The notes beneath the pieces are model-generated. The model saw nothing but the letters and a program-made list of their open reading frames with translations, did no database searches and had not been told where the DNA came from. Shown in pieces: positions 53,993 to 61,077 of a stretch of 64,000 nt of DNA. Location: assembly GCA_900754275.1 (NCBI GenBank), contig CAAECF010000109.1, positions 6,387 to 70,386 of the forward strand, in the 5' to 3' direction. Source of the DNA: an uncultured Collinsella sp. (lineage in GTDB: Bacteria > Actinomycetota > Coriobacteriia > Coriobacteriales > Coriobacteriaceae). Numbering within the stretch: the stretch's first letter is position 1; each line of letters begins with the position of its first letter. The translations under genes were made by a program, and so were the position numbers.

Positions 53993-54373
53993 ATGGCGGT
54001 GCAAAGAAGGAATACCAGGCAGCGAAAGCTGGTTCTTGACGCCGTGCGCCAAAGCTATAACCATCCCACCGCCGACGAAATCTACAACGTCGTGCGCGCG
54101 CAGGATGACAAAATCAGCCGCGGTACGGTCTACCGCAATCTCAATCTCTTGGCCGACGCCGGCGAAATCCTCTCCATCAAGACGCCGGGCGGCAGCCGCT
54201 TCGATCGCACGATCGAGCCGCATGCGCATATCATCTGCACCTCGTGCAGCCGCGTCATCGACGTACCGCTCCCCTTCGATACCCAGCTCGACGCCAAGGC
54301 GTCCGAGCAAATCGGCTGGCACGTCACGTCGCACTACACCATCTTCGAGGGTCTCTGCCCCGACTGCCGGTAG
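53993..54373 (+). CDS. Fur/PerR-family regulator
   Basis: 126 aa: winged helix (HPTADEIYNVV, SRGTVYRNLNLLADAGEI), metal site with HAHIICTSCSRVID, and structural zinc CxxC pairs CTSC and CPDC. Whether it senses iron, zinc or peroxide is not decidable. A promoter TTAGTA-N17-TATCAT may lie at 53928-53956. Confidence 0.87.
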   Translation: MAVQRRNTRQRKLVLDAVRQSYNHPTADEIYNVVRAQDDKISRGTVYRNLNLLADAGEILSIKTPGGSRFDRTIEPHAHIICTSCSRVIDVPLPFDTQLDAKASEQIGWHVTSHYTIFEGLCPDCR

Positions 54374-54379
54374 ATGTTC

Positions 54380-54444
54380 GGGACATGCCTTAAAATCCAC
54401 CTTTCCGCGCTTTGCAGCAAAAAATAGATTTCTAGGCATGTCCC
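54380..54444. repeat. GGGACA-type inverted repeat between convergent genes
   Basis: GGGACATGCCT (54380-54390) inverts to AGGCATGTCCC (54434-54444), with an inner AAATC/GATTT pair. Same opening word as the palindromes at 35249 and 60666. It may double as a terminator for the Fur-family and HAD genes. Confidence 0.55.
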
Positions 54445-54450
54445 AAATGT

Positions 54451-55248
54451 CTACTCAGCAAGTAGACGACGCAGCTCTTCTTCGACCGTGTGCACGTAAC
54501 GGACGCGGTCGTTGATGTCACGCATAGAGGGATTGCAGCTCTCCATTAGATAAGGATGGCCCACTACGTTGAGCATGTCGCGGTCGTTTTCGTTATCGCC
54601 AAACGCCATCATCTCATCGGGCGAAATACCCAGGGCACGACCGTAATCGGCAAGCGCGGAGCCCTTGCCCGAACCGAAGCCGATAAAGTCCGTCCACTCG
54701 GTTCCCGACGTCATCACGTCAACACGGTCGCTAAAGAGGCGCTCGAAATACTCCAGGGCCGCCGGCTGATCCACCTCGGGCGTCTGGAAGGCAATCTTAA
54801 TGACGTCCTCGTCGATGTCCTCGGGGCGGTCGACCACCGCCACATCGCAGTGGACCTCATAGCGCAAATGGTCGACGAACGCATCGTTGCCGCTCATGGT
54901 GTAGAGGTGTCCCTCACACGAAAGGGTCACGTCGGCATGGGGATACGCAACCACGGCATTCGCGATATCCAGAGCAAGGCTACGCTCCATGGAACGCTTG
55001 ACAACGGCACGCCCCCCGCTCATCACCAGGGCTCCGTTTTCGCATACATAGGCGAGCTCATCGGCCACCGGGGCAAACAGGTAGCGCAAGCTCGCATATT
55101 GACGGCCGCTCGCCGGCATAAACACGATACCGCGACGATGCAGTTCATCGATGAGTTCAAAGGCCTCGGAACGCGGCTCGCGCTCCCCCGGATGCAGCAA
55201 CGTGCCGTCCAAATCGCATGCAATCAGCTTGATTCCCTCAAGACCCAT
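54451..55248 (-). CDS. Cof-type HAD hydrolase
   Basis: 265 aa: motif I ACDLDGTLLHPGE, motif II FMPASGRQYAS, FGSGKGSAL, motif IV AFGDNENDRDMLNVVG. Type IIB HAD phosphatase of small metabolites. ATG at 55248 follows GGGGGAAAG; the upstream part of the open frame crosses a terminator and is not coding. Confidence 0.85.
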   Translation of the reverse strand: MGLEGIKLIACDLDGTLLHPGEREPRSEAFELIDELHRRGIVFMPASGRQYASLRYLFAPVADELAYVCENGALVMSGGRAVVKRSMERSLALDIANAVVAYPHADVTLSCEGHLYTMSGNDAFVDHLRYEVHCDVAVVDRPEDIDEDVIKIAFQTPEVDQPAALEYFERLFSDRVDVMTSGTEWTDFIGFGSGKGSALADYGRALGISPDEMMAFGDNENDRDMLNVVGHPYLMESCNPSMRDINDRVRYVHTVEEELRRLLAE

Positions 55249-55279
55249 ATGCTTTCCCCCAAAGCACCTCATCAACAGC

Positions 55280-55318
55280 AAGACGGACTTTGAATAGTTG
55301 CCTCTCAAAGTCCGTCTT
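55280..55318 (-). terminator. terminator of the UreE-like/SlyD operon
   Basis: AAGACGGACTTTGA and TCAAAGTCCGTCTT form a 14-bp perfect stem with an 11-nt loop, 14 bp after the UreE-like stop. Confidence 0.75.
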
Positions 55319-55331
55319 ACTCATACGCACG

Positions 55332-55910
55332 TTAACCGCGCGCCTTTTTTACGATCGTAAAGTCTGGAGCCATACTCACAACGGCATCCGCCGCACTCGA
55401 CGCAAAGCGCCGGTCCGCATCGAGTTCACGGGTAACCACCGAGAGCCGAACGCCCTCGACGCCCCGGAGCATGCGGCCCAAAACAGGCTGTACCGGCGTA
55501 TACATGCGCACGGTATACTCGTCCGAATCGCCTCGGAAAAGCGGCGCGTGCATATTGCCGATCTCCCAGCACGCATGTGCGAGCGCAATCGGGTCCATGC
55601 GGTCAACTTCGACCAAATAAACCTCGGCACTGCGCAGGCGCACGACAACCGCCACGGGTACCATGCCCGAACGGTCGATGGCGAGCACGTCGCCGTCGGT
55701 AAGACGACCGTCGTCGGCAGCATCCAGCCGAACATCGACCGTGCGCCCCAGCTCCGTCACGCCCACAAGCGCGCATACATCAGCCTGGTCCCAATCGAGC
55801 ATCAGCTCGTCAACTTCAAAGACCCCGCCCAACTTCCGGCGAAGCAGGAGTTCATAGGACGGATCGTTGAGATTTCCCAAGCATGTCGTCGAAACCAAGC
55901 GTTCAGGCAT
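55332..55910 (-). CDS. UreE-like metallochaperone domain protein
   Basis: 192 aa. DVRLDAADDGRLTDGDVLAID and VYLVEVDRMDP match the UreE N-terminal domain. LAHACWEIGNMHAPLFRGDSDEY, PVLGRMLRGVEGV match its C-terminal metal-binding domain, though the usual His of GNRH is kept as GNMH. No urease genes are in the window. Starts 3 nt after a SlyD-type FKBP, another nickel-associated protein. Nickel delivery to another enzyme is plausible. Confidence 0.65.
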   Translation of the reverse strand: MPERLVSTTCLGNLNDPSYELLLRRKLGGVFEVDELMLDWDQADVCALVGVTELGRTVDVRLDAADDGRLTDGDVLAIDRSGMVPVAVVVRLRSAEVYLVEVDRMDPIALAHACWEIGNMHAPLFRGDSDEYTVRMYTPVQPVLGRMLRGVEGVRLSVVTRELDADRRFASSAADAVVSMAPDFTIVKKARG

Positions 55911-55913
55911 ACT

Positions 55914-56342
55914 CTAACCCTCGACCTCAACGAGCTCGATATCAAAGTTGAGGTCCTTGCCGGCCAGCTCGTGGTTGGCGTCGAGCGTCACGGCCTCGGG
56001 CGTTACGTCTATGACCACGGCGGGGACGGGCATGCCGCTCGGCGTGGACAGGAAAAGCTTCATGCCCTTCTCGATCTGCTCGATGTTGGGAACCTGTTCG
56101 GCCGGGAAGGTAATAACCATCTCGGGATTGTGCTCGCCGTAGGCATCGGCAGCAGGAATGTGCACGGTCTTCTTCTCGCCCACCTGCATGTCGACAACAG
56201 CGGCGTCGAAGCCCTTGATCATCTGACCGGCGCCGCAGGTAAACTCCAGCGGCTCGCCGCGATCGTAGGAGCTATCGAACTGCGTGCCGTCGTCGAGCGT
56301 GCCGCGATAATGAGTCTTGACCTTCTTGCCCTGGTTGGACAT
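55914..56342 (-). CDS. SlyD-type FKBP peptidyl-prolyl isomerase
   Basis: 142 aa: FKBP domain (VKTHYRGTLDDGTQFDSSYDRGEPLEF, GAGQMIKGFDAAVVDM, GEKKTVHIPAADAYGEHNP) with the insert-in-flap domain and ANHELAGKDLNFDIELVEVE end. It lacks the His-rich nickel tail of E. coli SlyD. GGAGG precedes the ATG at 56342. Overlapping operon with the UreE-like gene. Confidence 0.88.
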   Translation of the reverse strand: MSNQGKKVKTHYRGTLDDGTQFDSSYDRGEPLEFTCGAGQMIKGFDAAVVDMQVGEKKTVHIPAADAYGEHNPEMVITFPAEQVPNIEQIEKGMKLFLSTPSGMPVPAVVIDVTPEAVTLDANHELAGKDLNFDIELVEVEG

Positions 56343-56462
56343 GGTAACCTCCGTGATAAGGGCGGCGCACAACGCGGGCCGCCGTGAACATATGGCGCTA
56401 ACTATACCCTAGTCATACAATTCAAAGACAGTTTGCAAAGAAACGCTGCAACCGGAGGAACC

Positions 56463-57476
56463 ATGGCATATCCCGTATTTGACCTACACTGCGACACCGC
56501 CGACCGCATCGGCTGGGCCACGCTCGATCTCGACCTGCGCTTTACCGCCGGCACCGACGGTTATTTCCCCGGTGACGAAACGCATCCGCAAGATTTCGAC
56601 CTCATCGAGGGCAATGCCTGCGCCATCTCGCTCGCAAAGATCGGCAACACGCCATGGGCACAGTGCTTCGCCACGTTTGTCCCCGACGAGATCCCCACCG
56701 CCCACGCCGCGCGCTTCCAGGCGCAAATCATGGCGCACATGAGCGGCCAGGCAATGCTCAACCACGACCGCATGGTCAACGTGCGCAGCGCCGCAGACAT
56801 TCGCCCCGCGCTCAAGGACGGCAAAGTCGCCTGCATCCACACCATCGAAAACGCCACGTTCTTTGCCGAGGACCCCGCGCTGATCGAGGTGCTCAAGAGC
56901 CTGGGCGTACTCATGTCGTCACTCAGCTGGAATGCGCAGGGGCCGCTCGCGAGCGGACACGATACCCACGCCAGCCTCACCGCCGCCGGCATCGAGGCAC
57001 TTACGCAGATGGAGCACGCCGGCATGGTGCTTGACGTCTCCCACCTCAACGATGAGTGCTTTGACGAGGTTGTCGCCCGCGCCACGCGTCCCTTCGTCGC
57101 CAGCCACTCCAACTCCCGTGCGGTTTGCGGCGCCAAACGCAACCTTACCGACGACCAGTTCCGCACCATTCGCGACATGGGTGGCATCGTCGGCCTCAAC
57201 TACTGCAGTGAGTTCCTTTCCAACGACGCAACCGACAAGACTGCCGCAGACGTCACCTTCGACCAGCTAGCGGCACATATCGAGCACTGGCTCGACCTGG
57301 GCGGCGAGGACGTCATCGCGCTCGGCGGCGACTGGGACGGCGCCACTGTGCCCGCTTTCCTCTCCGATGCCAGCAAGATGCCCGAGTTCCAGAACATGCT
57401 TTCCAAACATTTTGGCAAGACCGTGATGCAGAAGCTCTGCAGCGACAACGCGCTTGCCTTCTTCGAGCGTTATTAA
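56463..57476 (+). CDS. membrane dipeptidase-family (M19) peptidase
   Basis: 337 aa: FDLHCDTADR at the start, CIHTIENATF, LSWN, VLDVSHLNDECFDEV, ASHSNSRAVCGAKRNLTDDQ, ALGGDWDGA supply the two-metal ligands. Cleaves dipeptides and possibly D-containing dipeptides. No signal peptide despite the family name. GGAGG precedes ATG 56463. Confidence 0.9.
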   Translation: MAYPVFDLHCDTADRIGWATLDLDLRFTAGTDGYFPGDETHPQDFDLIEGNACAISLAKIGNTPWAQCFATFVPDEIPTAHAARFQAQIMAHMSGQAMLNHDRMVNVRSAADIRPALKDGKVACIHTIENATFFAEDPALIEVLKSLGVLMSSLSWNAQGPLASGHDTHASLTAAGIEALTQMEHAGMVLDVSHLNDECFDEVVARATRPFVASHSNSRAVCGAKRNLTDDQFRTIRDMGGIVGLNYCSEFLSNDATDKTAADVTFDQLAAHIEHWLDLGGEDVIALGGDWDGATVPAFLSDASKMPEFQNMLSKHFGKTVMQKLCSDNALAFFERY

Positions 57477-57550
57477 TTTCACATCCCTTGAGCGGGCCGG
57501 CATGCCGAACGGTCGACATGCCGGCCCGTCCCCAATCTGAAGGACCGCTT

Positions 57551-58327
57551 TTGACGCAGCAGTTTACGATTTCCGTATCCCGACCGGATGGGACGCCCAT
57601 CCCCGTCGTCGTTACCAAAAAGCGCGTCAAGAACTTCAACCTACGCGTCACATCGAGCGGTGAGGTCCACGCAAGCGCACCGCTCGGCGCCAGCCGCGAG
57701 CGTATCGAAGCGTTTGCGAAGCGCAACAGCGCCTGGATTATCAGCCGACTTGCCCAGCGCGAGCAACGTCAGACGACGGCACAGGAGTCGCTCAGTCCCC
57801 GCTCGATCATTGCACTTTGGGGCAAGCCCATCACGGTACAGGATGCGCTCGATCACAACTTTGCATCACCCGCACCGCGACCCAAGCAGGCTACCTTCGC
57901 AAGTTTTATGGGTACCGACGAGCCAAGTGGGTGCACGCAGGCAAAGCAGCGCACAGCCCTCGACGGCCTAACGCCCAAAGAACTCCAGACCCACATCGAC
58001 CAGCTCTATACGTCCGAAGTCACTTCGGCGCTACGCGATATTGTGCACGCATACGAAATCGCAATGGGCGTCGCCGTTTCCCGCGTTTCCGTACGCAGCA
58101 TGAAAACGCGTTGGGGCTCATGCACGCCCAAATCCGGCGCCGTTCGCATCGCACGAGAACTTGCCGCCTATCCCGTCGAATGCCTCGACATGGTTGTCGC
58201 CCACGAGCTCGTCCACTTGCTCGAGCCAAGCCACAATCAGCGGTTTCACGCCCTGCTCGACACGTACTGCCCCAACAATAGAGCGCTGTCGCAGCGGCTC
58301 AAGCAGCCACCCATAGAGACGTATTAG
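57551..58327 (+). CDS. YgjP/SprT-like metallopeptidase-fold protein
   Basis: 258 aa. N-terminal beta region (VVVTKKRVKNFNLRVTSSGEV), middle linker, then KTRWGSCTPKSG and VVAHELVHLLEPSHNQRFHALL, the HExxH zinc motif with a later His. This matches YgjP-type DUF45 proteins. TTG at 57551 follows AAGGA. Cytoplasmic; substrate unknown. Confidence 0.82.
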   Translation: MTQQFTISVSRPDGTPIPVVVTKKRVKNFNLRVTSSGEVHASAPLGASRERIEAFAKRNSAWIISRLAQREQRQTTAQESLSPRSIIALWGKPITVQDALDHNFASPAPRPKQATFASFMGTDEPSGCTQAKQRTALDGLTPKELQTHIDQLYTSEVTSALRDIVHAYEIAMGVAVSRVSVRSMKTRWGSCTPKSGAVRIARELAAYPVECLDMVVAHELVHLLEPSHNQRFHALLDTYCPNNRALSQRLKQPPIETY

Positions 58328-58333
58328 AACCGG

Positions 58334-58819
58334 TTAGCGCACACGCTCGATCTCGACGCCACAGCTTGCCAAGGGCAGGCCAACAGGCGCCCACGGCTTA
58401 TCGAGCTTGATGCGCACACCAAGCAGCGAGGGATAACGACGCAGCAGCATCTGGGCCGTACCTTCAGCTGCCGCCTCGATGAGCTTAAACGTATGCTCGC
58501 GCAGATAGCCATCGACATCGTGGCACACCGAGCCGTAGTCAATCGAGGCGTCCAAGTTATCGTGCTCTCCCGCTGCACGCAGGTCAGCATAGAGCACCAA
58601 GGACACGATGAATTTCTGGCCCAGCGCGTTCTCTTCGGGATACACGCCGTGGTTAGCAAAAACCTCAAGACCTTCAACGGTGATGCGGTCGGCATGGCGC
58701 AGATCGTCATAGTTCACGTGGGGCACCGCCGTTGCGGTGGATATTTCGCCCCTTCCACGGCGGGCGAGCTCGGCGCCTTCAGTCTTGGTTGCATTCTCGG
58801 GCAGTTTCTTGTTGCTCAT
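58334..58819 (-). CDS. folB: dihydroneopterin aldolase
   Basis: 161 aa. After a variable 40-residue N-terminus: DRITVEGLEVFANHGVYPEENALGQKF with catalytic Glu region, DLDASIDYG-like segment (DNLDASIDYGSV), FKLIEAAAEGTAQMLL, VRIKLDKPWAPV. Forms hydroxymethyl-dihydropterin in folate synthesis. AAGGAGA precedes the ATG. Third gene of folE-HD-folB. Confidence 0.88.
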   Translation of the reverse strand: MSNKKLPENATKTEGAELARRGRGEISTATAVPHVNYDDLRHADRITVEGLEVFANHGVYPEENALGQKFIVSLVLYADLRAAGEHDNLDASIDYGSVCHDVDGYLREHTFKLIEAAAEGTAQMLLRRYPSLLGVRIKLDKPWAPVGLPLASCGVEIERVR

Positions 58820-58861
58820 CGCGATCGTCTCCTTCGTTTAGAACCCCGACCGCGCAACTAA

Positions 58862-59443
58862 CTACACGCGAATCGACAGGTTCTTTTTATCATCGCTCCA
58901 GTTGCAAGCATTGCGCGCGGGGCATGCAAAGCAGGCGCGCGACGCTTTGTCGGCCGCATAGAGCAGACGCTCAAGCGGTTGGCTGTTCACGCGCAGCTTT
59001 CGATGGCCCAGAATGGCCGTCTTAATGGCTGCGGCATCGGCCGGCTCAAACGCCACGTCATCGGGCATGCCGCCGAGAATTGCATCAGCGACGCGTTCGC
59101 TTGCAACATCATGGGATATACCCGATTCATACTGTTCATCTTTGCCGATATCGTGAAGAAGTGCCGTGGCGTAGATGACCTCGCGGTCAAATTCGAGCTG
59201 TTCCTCGAGATTCTTGATCCACATAATGCGAGCGACATCGAGCAGATGGTCAATACCGTGGCGGCAGAAGATGCGCCCCGATTCCAACTGTGCAATGTTG
59301 CCCAGGTGCCGCCGAAACAGACCGTTGGCACAGATGTAATCAATGCGAGGCATGGCACCAAAAGGCGCCAGGCCCGAAGCCATAAAACCGCGACGCGGCG
59401 TCCCCTCATCGGTCTTCGATGTAAAGTCGTTGACGACCCTCAT
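58862..59443 (-). CDS. HD-domain phosphohydrolase in the folate operon
   Basis: 193 aa: FCRHGIDHLLDVARI, ALLHDIGKDEQYE and GHRKLRVNS supply the HD metal ligands; CFACPARNACNW is a Cys cluster near the end. Begins right after the folE stop and precedes folB. The missing step between them is removal of phosphates from dihydroneopterin triphosphate, which this phosphohydrolase could supply; inferred from context. Start ATG 59443 has only a weak ribosome site. Confidence 0.75.
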   Translation of the reverse strand: MRVVNDFTSKTDEGTPRRGFMASGLAPFGAMPRIDYICANGLFRRHLGNIAQLESGRIFCRHGIDHLLDVARIMWIKNLEEQLEFDREVIYATALLHDIGKDEQYESGISHDVASERVADAILGGMPDDVAFEPADAAAIKTAILGHRKLRVNSQPLERLLYAADKASRACFACPARNACNWSDDKKNLSIRV

Positions 59444-59444
59444 G

Positions 59445-60002
59445 CTAACGGCCCAGCATCCTAAAGAACCGCTCCTCGAGCGCGGGATCGGTCTCAAAGA
59501 CGCCGCGGCGAGCGAGCGTCACGGTCTTGGTGCCAGGCTTTTGCACGCCGCGCATGGTCATGCACATATGCTCAGCCTCCATGAGCACAATCGCTCCCTG
59601 GGGAGCGAGATAATCCATGAGGGCGTCGGCAACCTGTGCACACAGCTGCTCCTGCAGCTGCAGACGACGGGCATAGACTTCAACCGTGCGAGCGAGCTTA
59701 GACAGACCCGCCACGCGACCGTTAGGGATATAGCCGATCGCAGCCTTGCCATAAAACGGCAGCAAATGATGCTCGCACAGCGAGTAAAACGTGATGTCGC
59801 GCTCGATAACCAAGTCGTTCGAAGCGACGGCAAAGGTTTTGGACAGGTGCTCCTCGGCACTCTGGTCCATACCGCCGGCAATCTCGCCATACATACGGGC
59901 GACGCGCGCCGGGGTCTCCAGCAGGCCCTCACGAGTTGGGTCCTCGCCTATGCCCTCAAGCAACAGCTTAATGGCGGCCTCAACTTTTTCCTGATCGACC
60001 AT
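59445..60002 (-). CDS. folE: GTP cyclohydrolase I
   Basis: 185 aa: [21 protein letters not shown], zinc ligands in [20 protein letters not shown] and [33 protein letters not shown]. Makes dihydroneopterin triphosphate from GTP. First gene of the folate operon. The 66 bp upstream hold its promoter without clear motifs. Confidence 0.95.
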   Translation of the reverse strand: MVDQEKVEAAIKLLLEGIGEDPTREGLLETPARVARMYGEIAGGMDQSAEEHLSKTFAVASNDLVIERDITFYSLCEHHLLPFYGKAAIGYIPNGRVAGLSKLARTVEVYARRLQLQEQLCAQVADALMDYLAPQGAIVLMEAEHMCMTMRGVQKPGTKTVTLARRGVFETDPALEERFFRMLGR

Positions 60003-60068
60003 CTGGGCCTCACTTTTCCGATTTCACGTTCGCGCTATGGTACCACGCCCTTTGGCATCGGCCACAAG

Positions 60069-60650
60069 CTACATAGTATGGGTCGAATAGACCGGATCAT
60101 CACGCCAAAGCTCAACCGCATCACAAAGCGCAACGCCCTCGCGCTCAGCACGGTCGCGCGTAGCGTTCATATCGATCACACGCTGGTTACTCGAGCCCCT
60201 AAAGCGCAATGAGATATCGTACAGATCCTGAACAAACGGGCCATCCACCAACATATCGAGGCAGGCAAGGATACGGTCCGTCGCCTCGGTATGGTGACGA
60301 CCACCCGGCATAAGCTCCTCGAGCACGTCGCCGGTAAAGCACCAAATGGTCTTGCCCGACCCTGCAGGATAGGCCGCACGCACGCGTTCGATAAAGTCAA
60401 CAAGCCCCGCCTGGTTCTCGGGCTCCATAGGCTCGCCGCCCAGAATCGTCAAGCCATCGATAAAGGGATGATCGAGGCTCTCGATAATCTTGTCCTCGAC
60501 GGCACGATCGAACGGCTCGCCCGCAGCAAAGTCCCACGCGACAGAGTTAAAGCAATTCTTGCACCCACGACGGCACCCACTCACAAACAGAGAAGTACGA
60601 ACGCCTTCTCCATCAGCAATGTCGAAATACTTAATGTTCGCGTAGTTCAT
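60069..60650 (-). CDS. nrdG: anaerobic ribonucleotide reductase activating protein
   Basis: 193-aa radical SAM activase of NrdD: FVSGCRRGCKNCFNSVAWDF carries the Cx3Cx2C cluster motif, then LTILGGEPMEPENQ and CFTGDVLEEL. Generates the glycyl radical. ATG 60650 follows GGGAGAG. 428 bp separate it from nrdD, filled by two palindromes. Confidence 0.93.
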   Translation of the reverse strand: MNYANIKYFDIADGEGVRTSLFVSGCRRGCKNCFNSVAWDFAAGEPFDRAVEDKIIESLDHPFIDGLTILGGEPMEPENQAGLVDFIERVRAAYPAGSGKTIWCFTGDVLEELMPGGRHHTEATDRILACLDMLVDGPFVQDLYDISLRFRGSSNQRVIDMNATRDRAEREGVALCDAVELWRDDPVYSTHTM

Positions 60651-60665
60651 AGGTAACTCTCCCGG

Positions 60666-60749
60666 GAGGCCGGGACATATCATCCCGTCCTCAAACATTC
60701 TCGGCCTTCGGCCTGCGAAACTGCGGGCGGGACGATATGTCCCGGCCTC
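60666..60749. repeat. GGGACA-type palindrome upstream of nrdG
   Basis: GAGGCCGGGACATATC (60666-60681) inverts exactly at 60734-60749; partial CCCG/CGGG and GGCC-TTC-GGCC pairings fill the interior. 15 bp from the nrdG start. Same GGGACA opening as the repeats at 35249 and 54380. Confidence 0.6.
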
Positions 60750-60927
60750 ATGCAAAGGGTAACTCAATGAACGAAGCGAACATCGAGTATAGGGTTCGAG
60801 GTCCAATAAAAACTTTGTTGCAGCTCAACCGCTATCGCAAGTAAATCGCAGCTGCAGCTCGAATTATTTCCGCTAAGAACTTCGAGGAGCGAGCAGGCCG
60901 CGCGCTGCATCTCAGCTACGTCAACTT

Positions 60928-61066
60928 GGCTGAACCGAGAGGGCCGCTTGGGCATTTGCTCGATATGAGTTCCGCACGCAAAGAAGGCCACTTAATGTGG
61001 CCTTCGTCTTGCGCAGGACTGTCCGAAATAGCGAGCAAATGCCCAAGCGGCCCTCTCGGTTCAGCC
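60928..61066. repeat. 35-bp perfect inverted repeat around the nrdD terminator
   Basis: Arms at 60928-60962 and 61032-61066 are exact inverses (start GGCTGAACCGAGAGGGC). The centre holds a terminator-like hairpin GAAGGCCAC-TTAAT-GTGGCCTTC (60983-61005) with outer CGCAA/TTGCG. Similarity resumes beyond the arms: GAGATGCAGC near the nrdD end matches in inverted form near 60905, as though the nrdD 3' end had been duplicated in reverse. Confidence 0.75.
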
Positions 61067-61077
61067 CCGGAGCGGTA

